NCBI RefSeq assembly: GCF_001421965.1
Contig: NZ_LMLP01000001.1
Location: forward strand, 186,001-250,000
DNA: 64,000 nucleotides
Origin: Sphingomonas sp. Leaf67
Lineage (GTDB): Bacteria > Pseudomonadota > Alphaproteobacteria > Sphingomonadales > Sphingomonadaceae
Direction: 5' to 3'
Part shown: piece by piece, positions 34,221-43,617 of the stretch
Numbering within the stretch: the first letter of the stretch is position 1
How the letters are laid out: the number at the start of each line of letters is the position of its first letter
Translations under genes and position numbers: made by a program
The notes under the pieces: model-generated
Seen by the model: only the letters and a program-made list of their open reading frames with translations
What the model was told of the DNA's origin: nothing
Databases searched by the model: none

Positions 34221-37200
34221 TCAATAATCCCGGCTGTACCGCACCGACGCATTCGATCCGCCGAACGATCCGGTCTGCGACAACACGCTCAAGGTGCGGG
34301 TCAGCGCGATCTGGATCTGCGTGGCGGTGAAACCGCGCGCGTCGGTGATGATCTCGATATAGATATCGTCGGTCAGGTATTTGCCGGCGGCAAGCGACGT
34401 CCCACGGCCCGTCGCCTCATCGCCGCCCAGCACGCGCAGGCGATCGAAGCCGGTCGCCGAGCGCAACTTGCCGAGCGGGTTGAGACCGCCGCCGCTCGAC
34501 CCGCGCAGCGAGTTGAGCGCCGCCGCCAGCTGGATTGCTTCGGTAGCCGACAGGTTGGTCACCGAACTACCGAACAGCAACCGCGACAGCACCTCGTCCT
34601 GCGCCAGTGCCGGGGTCGAATTGAATGCGATCTGCGGTGCCTGTGCGAACCCGGTGACGTTGATCGAGGCGGTGATCCCCTCAGCCGTCGTCGTTGCGGC
34701 GATGTCGATCGAGGGATTGGTGTAATTCTCGCCTTCGAAGCGGACGATCCCGCGTTCGACGTCGAAACGCTTGCCGGCGAAGGAATAGGTACCGCGCACC
34801 AGTTGCAGCTGACCGGTAATGGCCGGCGCGGCAGAGGTGCCGCCGATCCGCAGATCGGCCTCCCACTCCGATTCCAGTCCCATGCCCGACACGTACAACC
34901 GGTTGTCGGCGCGAACGCGCAGCGCGAGGCGGAACAGGCCGGCGGAAGCCGCCGCCGGACGTTGTTGCGGTGCCGCCGCGCCGCGATTTGCATCGCTCTT
35001 GCGACGGACCCCGGTCAGTTCGGGTACTTCGGCCGCACCCTGACGGATGATTTCATAGCGGGCCTCGGGAATGGTGAGATCGCCCGAGATCAGCCCGCCA
35101 TCGGCACCGTTCTGGATACGGATATCGCCGGTTGCAGACCCCGCCAGCGCATCGCTGCGCGCGAGTTGCGCATCGCGCAGCTGGGCACGGATATCGATCG
35201 GGAATCCGCTATTCGCTGCCAGCCCGACCGAACCCTGTGCGGCGATCGTTCCTTCGCCGGCACGCGCGCGCAACTGGGTCAATTCGAACCGATCGTTGGT
35301 GAAGCGACCGTTGATGCCGAGATTGGTCAGCCGGGTGCCCAGCGTCTCGTTATCATAGGTCAGGTTGTTGGCGCGGACCACGCCGTTGAGCTGTGGTGCC
35401 TGTACCCGACCGCCGAAATCGGCGGCAATCCCGATCGGCCCGCTCAACTGCTGATCGGCGAGACCGGCGAAGGAGAACAGCACGCCCGCCGGCCCGTTAT
35501 AGCGTATGCCGCCCGACAGCGGTGCCGCCAGCATCCGCGTGACCCATGATCCGCTGCCCGGCGGCAGGGGCCGCAGGTTAGCGACCATCCGCCCGACCGT
35601 TGTCGTACCGCGACGGATCAGCGCACGACCGCTGCCGCCTTCGGGACGCAGGTCACCGGCGAACACGATATCGACCGGTTCGGAAACCGAGGCGAGGCTG
35701 GTCCGCTGGAAGTTCTGGATGGTCAGGCGGGCATCGGCGCGCGGGAAGCTCTGGTCCGCGGCCTGTGCGAAATCTAGGCTGCCGGTCGCGGTGCCGCCGA
35801 TGCCGGTTCCGGGCATGAAGGCGTTGATGATCGTGAGGTCGAGCCGGTCGAGGCGGGTCTGGATCGACATGCCGTTGCCATAGACGCCGGCGGCGCGAAT
35901 CGACCCTTGCGCAAAATCGATCCGCGTAGGGTACATACGATAGCCGCCCGGTGCGGACACGATCCGTGCCGGATTCACGGTCTTGAACGGGATCGAGTTT
36001 GCTACGCCCTGCAACGCGACCAGATAGTCGTTCGGGCGCAGGCGGGCATTGGCGGCGACGCGGAACGGCACGCCCGACGATCCTTGCGCGAACAGCTGTG
36101 CCGTGCCGTTGCCGCCGCGATAATTGATCTTCGCACGGCTGCGTTCGAGCAGGAAGTCGCCCATCGACAGGTTGGCGACCTGCGCATCGGCAACGATTTC
36201 GGGCTGGTCGTACAACACCGCGGTGGCGGTCACGATCGCACGGCCGATGCGGATGCCCATGTTGCCGGGGATCGCGGCGTTCGAAGCCTGCGCGTTAACG
36301 TCGGTGCGCTGGTAGCGGCCCTGTGCCGACAGGCGAGCGATGCCGGCGATCCCCGATCCGGCAAAGTTGATGCGGCCGGCGAACGGTCCGGCATTCGTGG
36401 CCTCGACCCGGCCATCGATATTCACGCCGGCAAAGGTCGCGGACCGGATGTCGGCGACAAGGCGCGGCGCGGTCGACACCAGCACATCGGCGCGGAACGG
36501 ACCGTAATTGGTGCCACCGGTCGCCTGGATCGCGTACCGGCCGCCCTGCCCGCGCACCCGCGCTTCGAGGTTGACGAGCCCGACGCCGACGCCCGGCCGG
36601 GCCGCGCGCAACAGCACCTGCGGGGCGGCGACCGATCCGGTCACCCGCGCCGACAGCGGGCCATATTGCGTCGAAACGGCATCGGCATTGACCAGCAGCG
36701 GACCGGCCGGATCATAGCGGCCCGAACCGTTCGTGATGCGGAACTGCGGCGCGTTCATCCGCAGGTTGGAAAAGGTGATGATCCCATCGGGGGCGACGCC
36801 GACATCGACCCGCGTGGTCGAGACATTGCCGCCGAGGAAGTTGCGCACCCCTTCGTTGAACAGTCGCGTGGTCTGGGCAACGACCCGCCCCTTGATCCCG
36901 AAGCCGCCGCCCGGTGCGGCATAGAGATTTGCATCGGTCGACAGGTTGAGGATGCCGATGCTGGCGACCTCGTAATCGTTGATCCGCCCCTTGATCGCCC
37001 CGGTATAGCGGCCGGTGGTCAGGTTGGCGGCGACGATCGCGGTCGCATCGATCCGATCGGAGCGGATGCGCAGATTGTCGGACAGCACCTGATCGCCGGA
37101 GATGGCGAGGTCGCCGTTGATCGCGACATTGGTGACGAGCCCGCCCACGGCAGCGTTCAGCCCGGTGATGCGACGCGCCTTTGCCGCGATCGGGATCAGG

Positions 37201-38450
37201 ATACGGTCGGCATCGATGGTGGCGCGACCTTCGGCATAGAGTTGTTCGACCACGGTCTCGCCGAAGCCGAGTGCGGCTGCCTGTACCTTATAATCGACGG
37301 TCGGGGTACCGAAGCCGCCATCGAGGACCACCGCCGCACGAACCGAGCGACCGTTGAGGTTCGGCAGGATCGCACCGGGGGTCATCAGCATCGCTTCGGT
37401 CCGGAAATTGCCGAACCGGCTGTTGCCGAGGTCGAGCAGACCGGCGGCGTTGACCGCAAGCGCGCTGGAGCGGAGCTGGATCCGCGTATCGGCCTTGCGA
37501 TCGGCAAGCGCGGCGTCGATCGCGACGTCGAGGCGCGGCGCGGTCAGCCGTTCGACCGGGCCTTGCAGGATCAGGCCCGGACGCGTCGAACCGCGCACGG
37601 TGAAGCGACCATCGCGCCCGGTCACGGCCAGATCGGCAAGCTGCTGCCCGCCGAGCGTGCCGGCCAGCCGGCCGCGCCAGTTGTTCCAGTCACCATTGCC
37701 GGCGATCGTCGCCACGACCGGCGCCTTCAGCCCGGCCATCGCGGCGATCATGCCATTTGCCGGCCCGACGATGCGGGCATCGATATCGAACCGGTTATCG
37801 TCGGGCACCGCGTCGAGTTTCAGCTTGACCCGGTCGCCGCCGGCGACACCAGGCGCGGCGATGGTCGCGGCGTTGGCGGTCACCTGCGCGCGGCGATCGG
37901 CGATATGTACGGCACCGTCGAGACGGGCGATGTGACGCTGGCCGGTCACGGCCGGGCCGACCTCGATCCGGTCGACGCGCAGACGGTTCACGTCGATATC
38001 ATAATCGGGCAGCAACGGCGCGTTCGGGTCGCCCGGCGGCGTGTCCTTCAGCACCGGATTACGGGCATAGCGGACCAGCGGGCTGGTCAGGCTGCGGATA
38101 TCGACATGGCTGTTGGTGAAGGCGAACGGCCGCCAGTCGAGTGCGATCGCGGGCGAGTCCGCGAAGACGCCGCGCGTATCGCTCAGCCGCAGGTCGCGGA
38201 TCGTCATCGCGCCGTACAGCGATCCGTCGATGCGCCCGACATTGACCTTCAGCCCCGACGCCGTGGTGTAGCCGTCGAGCTGCCGGACGAGGAAACCGCG
38301 ACCAGGTCCGGTGTTCAGCGCGAACACCAGCAGCACGACCAGGAGCAGCAGGCCGACGATTGCGATGCCGATCCATTTCAGGATGCGGACCCAGAGCGGA
38401 CGGTCGCGGACAGTCACAGCGTCGGCGGCGGGCAGTTCGGCGTCGGTCAT
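34221..38450 (-). CDS. tamB: TamB, translocation and assembly module inner-membrane protein
   Basis: TamB is a very long periplasm-spanning protein that works with TamA in outer-membrane protein assembly or lipid transport. The 1409-aa product has one N-terminal membrane anchor (about residues 25-48, ILKWIGIAIVGLLLLVVLLV). A long run of beta-helix-like repeats follows, then the C-terminal DUF490 domain with SLAAGKYLTDDIYIEIITDA and a final Tyr (VRYSRDY). The acid, Gly/Asn-rich repeat character is uniform. Its ATG overlaps the tamA stop codon by 1 base (TGATG), so the pair is coupled. Confidence 0.93.
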   Translation of the reverse strand: MTDAELPAADAVTVRDRPLWVRILKWIGIAIVGLLLLVVLLVFALNTGPGRGFLVRQLDGYTTASGLKVNVGRIDGSLYGAMTIRDLRLSDTRGVFADSPAIALDWRPFAFTNSHVDIRSLTSPLVRYARNPVLKDTPPGDPNAPLLPDYDIDVNRLRVDRIEVGPAVTGQRHIARLDGAVHIADRRAQVTANAATIAAPGVAGGDRVKLKLDAVPDDNRFDIDARIVGPANGMIAAMAGLKAPVVATIAGNGDWNNWRGRLAGTLGGQQLADLAVTGRDGRFTVRGSTRPGLILQGPVERLTAPRLDVAIDAALADRKADTRIQLRSSALAVNAAGLLDLGNSRFGNFRTEAMLMTPGAILPNLNGRSVRAAVVLDGGFGTPTVDYKVQAAALGFGETVVEQLYAEGRATIDADRILIPIAAKARRITGLNAAVGGLVTNVAINGDLAISGDQVLSDNLRIRSDRIDATAIVAANLTTGRYTGAIKGRINDYEVASIGILNLSTDANLYAAPGGGFGIKGRVVAQTTRLFNEGVRNFLGGNVSTTRVDVGVAPDGIITFSNLRMNAPQFRITNGSGRYDPAGPLLVNADAVSTQYGPLSARVTGSVAAPQVLLRAARPGVGVGLVNLEARVRGQGGRYAIQATGGTNYGPFRADVLVSTAPRLVADIRSATFAGVNIDGRVEATNAGPFAGRINFAGSGIAGIARLSAQGRYQRTDVNAQASNAAIPGNMGIRIGRAIVTATAVLYDQPEIVADAQVANLSMGDFLLERSRAKINYRGGNGTAQLFAQGSSGVPFRVAANARLRPNDYLVALQGVANSIPFKTVNPARIVSAPGGYRMYPTRIDFAQGSIRAAGVYGNGMSIQTRLDRLDLTIINAFMPGTGIGGTATGSLDFAQAADQSFPRADARLTIQNFQRTSLASVSEPVDIVFAGDLRPEGGSGRALIRRGTTTVGRMVANLRPLPPGSGSWVTRMLAAPLSGGIRYNGPAGVLFSFAGLADQQLSGPIGIAADFGGRVQAPQLNGVVRANNLTYDNETLGTRLTNLGINGRFTNDRFELTQLRARAGEGTIAAQGSVGLAANSGFPIDIRAQLRDAQLARSDALAGSATGDIRIQNGADGGLISGDLTIPEARYEIIRQGAAEVPELTGVRRKSDANRGAAAPQQRPAAASAGLFRLALRVRADNRLYVSGMGLESEWEADLRIGGTSAAPAITGQLQLVRGTYSFAGKRFDVERGIVRFEGENYTNPSIDIAATTTAEGITASINVTGFAQAPQIAFNSTPALAQDEVLSRLLFGSSVTNLSATEAIQLAAALNSLRGSSGGGLNPLGKLRSATGFDRLRVLGGDEATGRGTSLAAGKYLTDDIYIEIITDARGFTATQIQIALTRTLSVLSQTGSFGGSNASVRYSRDY

Positions 38451-40633
38451 CAGAAAGCCTGCCCGATCGAGATGTAGAGGGCGATCTTCGATTCACCCGG
38501 TCGCCGGGCGATCGGCGTGGCGACATCGACGCGGAGCGGCCCGAAATTGGTGTAGAACCGGCCGCCGATACCGGCACCGAAGCGAAGGTCCGACCCCTTC
38601 GGCAGGCTCGATTCATAGACCTGACCGGCGTCGAGGAACGGCACGATCCCGAAATCACCGAAGCGGTAGCGCGCCTCGATCGCGAATTCGTTCAGGCTGC
38701 GGCCGCCGATCGGACGGTTCAGATTGTTGCCATCCTCATCGACCTCGGGCGTGCGGGGGCCGAGTTCCTGAAAACCGAAGCCACGGACCGATCCGCCGCC
38801 ACCGGCATAATAGCGCCGCGACGGGGCCAGATCGTTGCGGGCAATGCCCTGGATCGATCCGGCACGGGCGCGCCCGGCGATGACGATGCTCTCACCGATC
38901 GGGTAATAGCCGGTGCCCTCGACCATGAACCGGCCATAGGGGCGCACTGCACCCTGCACCGATGCTTCTGGGCTGGCATTCAGCTTCACGCGGAAGCCCT
39001 TGGTCGGGTTGAGGAGATTGTCCGACGTGTCGAACCCGGCGAACAACGGCAGCGCGGCGATGCCATAGGTCTTGCGACGACGCTCTCCGACGTCGAAGTC
39101 GTAGGTGTCTTCGTTGGTGCCGATCAGTTCGGCACCATAGGCATAGGTAAACCGCTTCTGCCAGATCGGTGTCGAGTCATACGACCAACGGATACCGAGC
39201 GTCCCGGTGAACGCCTCGAACGCGTCGTAATTGGTGCGGCTGGCATTGGCGAGGATCTGGAACGTCCGGTCGCGGCGACCGGCGTTGGACCGGCGGAACG
39301 TGACGCCCGCGCCCTGTTCCTGCGTGCCGGCGACACCGCGAACGATCAGCGCTCCTTCGGGCGGGAACAGATTGCGGTGGGTCCACGATCCTTCGAGGCG
39401 GATGCCCTGCCCCGTGCCGTAGCCCCCCTCACCCGCCAGCGTCCGCGCCGGCCCGGCATCCTGCCGCACCAGCAGGTTTACGAGTTCCGTTCCGTCGGGG
39501 GCAAGCTGCCCGGTCCGCTGCGGTTCGACCGAGACACTGGAGAACAGGCCCGTCGACACCAGCGCCGCGCGCAAATCGTCGACCTTGCGATTGTCATAGA
39601 GTTCGCCCTGCTCGAACCGCGCAAGCACACCGACATGATCGGCATCGAACGCCAGCTTGCCGATGGTGGAATAGGTTCCGAACGACGAGCGCGGCCCGGT
39701 CGTCACCGGCAGGGTGTACGCGCCGGTATAGGCCGTGTCGTCGAGCAGGATGTCGCGTTGCCCGACCTCGACGAACGGATAGCCCTGTTGCGGAAGCCTC
39801 AGGCTGACATTCGCCTCCGCTGCCTGAATCCGTTCGGCATCGACCGGATCGCCGACCTTCAGCGGCAATTCGCGCTGGACGAGGTTCGGCGGCACGGTCG
39901 GCTGGGTATCGATACGGATCGACCCCAGCGTGAACTGCTTGCCCGGAATGGCGGTGACGACGGCACGGATACGTTCGCCCGGCGGGTTTTCGATCGCCGA
40001 GGTCGCGGTGCCGTCATAATAGCCCTTGGCCCGCATGATCCGGATCGCGAGCTGTTCGTCCTCGCGCGCGCGCGCCTGCACCATCGTCGCGTTGGCGGCC
40101 TTGCCCTTGCCCTCCTGCAACGACGACAGCGCCTTGAACTGCGCGGTTCCATCGATATCGTCGAGGCCACGAACGACGGTATCATAACGGATTTCAACGG
40201 CACGTTTGTCATCGGTTCCGGCGACCTCGACCGGGGTCACATCGAACGACGACAGCGGCGGCAGCGGCTGGGCCAGTTCGGGAGCCTCGGGCAGCACGGC
40301 GTCGGGCAGCGTTTCCGCGGGAACTGCCGCCTCGGTCGCCGGTGCCGTCGGCGGCGCGGGCAGGACCGGCGCAGTGGCCTGCGGCGTCGGCAAGGCTGGC
40401 GCGTCGAACCCCGACATCGGCTCGAGTGGCGCGTTGATATCGCCCGACAGGCTCGGCAGCGCCGCGTCGAATTCAGGGTCCGGCACGATCGCGCCATCGA
40501 CCGGCGGATTCTGGGACGATGATGGTACGACGATCGGTGGCGGCGAAGTGCGCGTCGTCTGGGCCAGCGCACCCGGTGCGGTCATCGTTCCCGCCAACAA
40601 GATACAGATCGTCCGCGCGCGAAAATCCCCCAA
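38450..40633 (-). CDS. tamA: TamA, Omp85-family outer-membrane protein
   Basis: The product has a signal peptide, a Pro/Ala-rich linker to about residue 110, POTRA domains (region from VEIRYDTVVRGLDDIDGT to LPVTTGPRSSFG) and a C-terminal Omp85 barrel. The barrel has ARYRFGDFGIVPFLDAGQVY and a final Phe (ALYISIGQAF). The start is set at a TTG at 40633 (727 aa): it is preceded by GGGG at 8 bases and starts a proper signal peptide (GDFRARTICILLAGTMTAPG, then ALAQ). Upstream in-frame ATGs would add over 100 implausible residues antisense to the YihY gene. The start codon itself is inferred. Confidence 0.9.
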   Translation of the reverse strand: MGDFRARTICILLAGTMTAPGALAQTTRTSPPPIVVPSSSQNPPVDGAIVPDPEFDAALPSLSGDINAPLEPMSGFDAPALPTPQATAPVLPAPPTAPATEAAVPAETLPDAVLPEAPELAQPLPPLSSFDVTPVEVAGTDDKRAVEIRYDTVVRGLDDIDGTAQFKALSSLQEGKGKAANATMVQARAREDEQLAIRIMRAKGYYDGTATSAIENPPGERIRAVVTAIPGKQFTLGSIRIDTQPTVPPNLVQRELPLKVGDPVDAERIQAAEANVSLRLPQQGYPFVEVGQRDILLDDTAYTGAYTLPVTTGPRSSFGTYSTIGKLAFDADHVGVLARFEQGELYDNRKVDDLRAALVSTGLFSSVSVEPQRTGQLAPDGTELVNLLVRQDAGPARTLAGEGGYGTGQGIRLEGSWTHRNLFPPEGALIVRGVAGTQEQGAGVTFRRSNAGRRDRTFQILANASRTNYDAFEAFTGTLGIRWSYDSTPIWQKRFTYAYGAELIGTNEDTYDFDVGERRRKTYGIAALPLFAGFDTSDNLLNPTKGFRVKLNASPEASVQGAVRPYGRFMVEGTGYYPIGESIVIAGRARAGSIQGIARNDLAPSRRYYAGGGGSVRGFGFQELGPRTPEVDEDGNNLNRPIGGRSLNEFAIEARYRFGDFGIVPFLDAGQVYESSLPKGSDLRFGAGIGGRFYTNFGPLRVDVATPIARRPGESKIALYISIGQAF

Positions 40634-40700
40634 CGTTTCGTCCCCGTCCCCTTGCCCCGGACGTTGCAGTGCACAACCCCCGACAGATCGAGAAACGCCA

Positions 40701-40716
40701 AACCAATGATTTGGTT
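40701..40716. promoter_or_regulatory. AT-rich inverted repeat in the tamA/yihY gap
   Basis: AACCAA (40701-40706) and TTGGTT (40711-40716) form an inverted repeat around TGAT, followed by an AT-rich run (ATGGTAAAAATTTT) that stands out in this GC-rich DNA. The gap between the two divergent starts is about 150 bases, so this is the likely promoter region for one or both genes. Confidence 0.35.
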
Positions 40717-40783
40717 CATATGGTAAAAATTTTGCATCCCAACAAAGCGGGAAGCGTTGGTATCGGCAGGCAAGGGGAACAGC

Positions 40784-41788
40784 GTGACCGATACCGCGAT
40801 GCAGATAGATCCGGCGACAATTCCGGGGAGCCAGTCGTCCCATCCCTGGGCGCATCCGTGGCCCGCATGGCGGGCGATCCTGTTCCGTGTCTACACGATG
40901 GTCGGCTATCACAATCTGACGCTGATGGCGGCAGGGGTCGCTTTCTACGCCTTCTTGTCGTTCGTACCGCTGCTCGGCGCGATCGTGATGACCTATGGAC
41001 TGGTTGCCGACCCGTCGACGGTGTCTCGGCATATGCAAACGATCTTCGAACTGGTGCCGGCTGACGCCGCGCGCCTGATTTCCGATCAGTTGATTGCGGT
41101 GGTGACGACGGCGTCGTCACAGGCGGGATTTGGCCTAGCCATCGCGCTGCTCCTGTCCATTTACGGCGCGATGCGCGCAGCCAGCGCGATCATTCAGGCG
41201 CTGAACGTGATTTACGAAGAGGAGGACGAACGCAGCATCATCACCACGACGCTGCTGTCGGCGATGATTACCGTCGCGGCGATCGTCGCGGCGCTCGTCG
41301 GAATTGTGTCGGCTGGCGTGCTGACATGGATTCGCACCCAGACCGAGTTTCTGGGGACCGCCGGCGCGGTCGTCATTCAAGGCGCGACGTGGATCGTCGC
41401 CGGCAGCATTGCGAGCGCGGCTATTGCCTTCGCCTACCGCTATGGCCCCGACCGCGCACCGGCGCGTTGGCGCTGGCTCTCGGTCGGGTCGGTCGCAGCG
41501 ACCGTGTTGTGGCTGCTGGCGACGGTGTTGTTCGGCCTCTATGCGGCGAACTTCGCCAATTACAACGCGACCTATGGCGCGCTGGGCGCGGTCGTCGTGC
41601 TGCTCATGTGGCTGTTCGTATCGAGCTTCGCGATCCTGATCGGTGCGGAGATCAATGCCGAGGCGGAGCGGCAGACCGCGATCGATTCGACCGTCGGCCA
41701 TCCGCGGCCGATGGGCCGGCGCGGCGCACGGCTGGCCGATACGCTGCCGACCAAGCATCAGGCAAAGCCGCGCCGCGACCGTTATTGA
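40784..41788 (+). CDS. YihY/virulence factor BrkB family membrane protein
   Basis: The 334-aa product has six or seven membrane helices and the family core NLTLMAAGVAFYAFLSFVPLLG near residue 45, GLAIALLLSIYGAMRAASAI, and YNATYGALGAVVVLLMWLF near residue 275. This family was once named ribonuclease BN; its real function is unsettled. The GTG at 40784 has AAGGGG 6 bases before it, which decides the start over an upstream TTG. A polar tail of about 50 residues ends the protein. Its stop codon overlaps that of the convergent MarR gene by 7 bases. Confidence 0.88.
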   Translation: MTDTAMQIDPATIPGSQSSHPWAHPWPAWRAILFRVYTMVGYHNLTLMAAGVAFYAFLSFVPLLGAIVMTYGLVADPSTVSRHMQTIFELVPADAARLISDQLIAVVTTASSQAGFGLAIALLLSIYGAMRAASAIIQALNVIYEEEDERSIITTTLLSAMITVAAIVAALVGIVSAGVLTWIRTQTEFLGTAGAVVIQGATWIVAGSIASAAIAFAYRYGPDRAPARWRWLSVGSVAATVLWLLATVLFGLYAANFANYNATYGALGAVVVLLMWLFVSSFAILIGAEINAEAERQTAIDSTVGHPRPMGRRGARLADTLPTKHQAKPRRDRY

Positions 41789-42243
41789 TCGACGGTGCGC
41801 TGTTCCATCGCGTCGGCGGCGGCCTGCACCCGCCCGAGCATGTCGCGGAGCACCTCGATTTCCTCGGCGCTGAACGCGGCGAACAGTTCCTGTTCGATCA
41901 ACAGTGCCTTCGGTGCGACCTGTTCGTACAGAGCGCGTCCCGACGGTGTCAGTTGCAGCAGGTGCGACCGTTGATCGCCGGCATTGGCGCGGCGTTCGAC
42001 CAGTCCGCGATCGACCAGCGCGATCGCACCGCGGCTGACCGTCACCTTGTCCATGCGGGTCGCCACGCACAGCGATTGCTGGGTGATGCCCTCGCTCTCG
42101 GCGATGACCGTCACCAGCCGCCATTCGGGAATGCGCAGCCCGAACAACGATCGATATGTCGATGCGATCGCGTCGGACACGCGGTTGGACGCGATGGACA
42201 GCCGGTACGGCAGGAAATCGTCGAGAAGCAGTCTTTTGTTCAC
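41782..42243 (-). CDS. MarR family transcriptional regulator
   Basis: The 153-aa product has the winged-helix core of MarR proteins: IPEWRLVTVIAESEGITQQS, LCVATRMDKVTVSRGAIALV and DRGLVERRANAGDQRSHLLQ. The C-terminal helix (LLIEQELFAAFSAEEIEVLR) makes the dimer. The start is set at a GTG at 42243 (NKRLLLDDFLPYRLSIA), the usual N-terminus; the open frame runs further upstream through an unlikely Ser/Arg-rich stretch. It diverges from the GntA-like operon by 103 bases and could regulate it. Its ligand is unknown. Confidence 0.85.
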   Translation of the reverse strand: MNKRLLLDDFLPYRLSIASNRVSDAIASTYRSLFGLRIPEWRLVTVIAESEGITQQSLCVATRMDKVTVSRGAIALVDRGLVERRANAGDQRSHLLQLTPSGRALYEQVAPKALLIEQELFAAFSAEEIEVLRDMLGRVQAAADAMEQRTVDQ

Positions 42244-42346
42244 GGTGTTGATTGTTGCCGCCCCGTCGCCGCCCGTCAACAGGCGCGGAACCGGTGTCAG
42301 GGGCGAAACGTACTGTTCATCCAATAACCGGGTCGGGGTCTCCGCA

Positions 42347-43033
42347 ATGTTCAACTGGAAACACGAGGCGCAGGATCGTCTGCAGGCGATGCTGTTCGAG
42401 CATGTCGACGACCGCGCCTTCCCCTGTGTCGGTGCGAAATCGGCGATGGCGAAGGGGACGCTGGACGTTCTCGCCTGCTCGCGCATCGACAGCGCATGGG
42501 ACGATGTCCGCATTCACGATGCGTTGATGCAACTCGCCGTCAGTTATCGCCGCGACCGGACGATGTATCGCAGCTTCGCCGTCATCTTCGACGGGCCGGA
42601 CGATCTGACCGAAACCGAGTTCGAACATGCGTTATGGAAACGGGTCCAGTCGCTGTCGGACAAGGATGTCTGGCGCGGGCAGGATTATGACACCCGGGTC
42701 AGCGCCGACCCCAACAACCCGCATTTCTCGCTGAGCTTCGGCGGCGAGGCGTTCTTCATCGTCGGCCTTCATCCCCGATCGAGCCGGCCGGCGCGGCGGT
42801 TCGACCGGCCGACGCTGGTGTTCAACCTGCACGACCAGTTCGAACGCCTGCGCGCCGAGGGCAAGTACGAGACGATGCGCGAGAAGATCCTCGTGCGCGA
42901 CGAGGCGCTGGCCGGCAGCCGCAACCCGATGCTGGCGCGCCACGGCGCGGCGAGCGAAGCGCGGCAATATAGCGGACGGCAGGTCGACGATCGCTGGTCC
43001 TGCCCCTTCCATTATTCGGGGGAAGGCGATTGA
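42347..43033 (+). CDS. YqcI/YcgG family protein, GntA-like (possible heme-dependent N-hydroxylase)
   Basis: The 228-aa product fits the YqcI/YcgG family: an early FEHVDDRAFPCVGAKSAM, then DDVRIHDALMQLAVSYRR, VIFDGPDDLTETEFEHALWK and NPHFSLSFGGEAFFIVGLHP followed by SSRPARRF, ending in a conserved CPFHYSG. A member of this family, GntA, hydroxylates a guanidino nitrogen in guanitoxin synthesis and is described as heme-dependent. Whether this copy does the same is inference. Its stop codon overlaps the TTG start of the DUF1989 gene, so the two are co-translated. It diverges from a MarR regulator. Confidence 0.78.
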   Translation: MFNWKHEAQDRLQAMLFEHVDDRAFPCVGAKSAMAKGTLDVLACSRIDSAWDDVRIHDALMQLAVSYRRDRTMYRSFAVIFDGPDDLTETEFEHALWKRVQSLSDKDVWRGQDYDTRVSADPNNPHFSLSFGGEAFFIVGLHPRSSRPARRFDRPTLVFNLHDQFERLRAEGKYETMREKILVRDEALAGSRNPMLARHGAASEARQYSGRQVDDRWSCPFHYSGEGD

Positions 43034-43617
43034 ACATCGTCATCCCGGAACGCTCCGGCACCGCCTTCCCCCTCCGACAGGGCGAGACGCTGGTCGTGGT
43101 CGACCCGCGCGGATGTCAGGTCGCGGACCTGCTGGCGTTCAATGCAGATGATCTGGACGAGGTCATCTCCTCCGGGCGTACGCTCGATTATGCCGAGACG
43201 ATCCGGCTGACGACCGGGCACCGGCTGTATTCAAACCGCAGTCGGGTGATGCTGGAGATCGTCGACGATATGGTCGGGATGCACGACTTTCTGTTGACGC
43301 CTTGCTCGTACGATACCTTCCATCATTTCTACCCCGACCTCCCGCCGCATCGTGGATGCTTCGGCAATCTGGCGGCGGCGCTCGAGCCGTACGGCATATC
43401 GCCCGACCGGATACCGGTGGCATTCAACTGCTTCATGAACGTCCCGATCGATGCCGCAACAGGAAAGCTGAGCGTCTTGCCGCCGATCAGCAAGGCGGGC
43501 GATACAATCACCTTTCGCGCGGCGATGGATCTGATCATCGGGTTGACCGCGTGTTCGGCCCCGGCATCGAACGGCGGCAGCTTCAAGCCGATCGAATACC
43601 GGGTCGAGCCAGCCTAG
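43030..43617 (+). CDS. DUF1989 protein (urea carboxylase-associated / carboxyguanidine deiminase-like)
   Basis: The 195-aa product matches DUF1989: PERSGTAFPLRQGETLVVVD, RGCQVADLLAFNADDLDEVI, HDFLLTPCSYD, PPHRGCFGNLAAAL, NCFMNVPID and a C-terminal DLIIGLTACSAPASNGG. Two paralogues of this family (CgdA/CgdB) form the carboxyguanidine deiminase in guanidine carboxylase operons. Here only one copy exists and no urea or guanidine carboxylase is near. Translation starts at a TTG that overlaps the upstream stop codon (TTGA), with GGAAGG in front. The pairing suggests action on an N-oxidised guanidine or similar; this is inferred. Confidence 0.8.
   Translation: MNIVIPERSGTAFPLRQGETLVVVDPRGCQVADLLAFNADDLDEVISSGRTLDYAETIRLTTGHRLYSNRSRVMLEIVDDMVGMHDFLLTPCSYDTFHHFYPDLPPHRGCFGNLAAALEPYGISPDRIPVAFNCFMNVPIDAATGKLSVLPPISKAGDTITFRAAMDLIIGLTACSAPASNGGSFKPIEYRVEPA

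Noticed and set aside
35907..38477. 856-codon open frame on the plus strand opposite tamB
   Set aside because: It lies fully antisense to tamB, is rich in Arg, Asp, Gly and His with no domain signs, and results from the high GC content in the third codon position.
38360..40522. 720-codon plus-strand frame opposite tamA
   Set aside because: Shadow of the Omp85 gene; no signal, motif or ribosome site.
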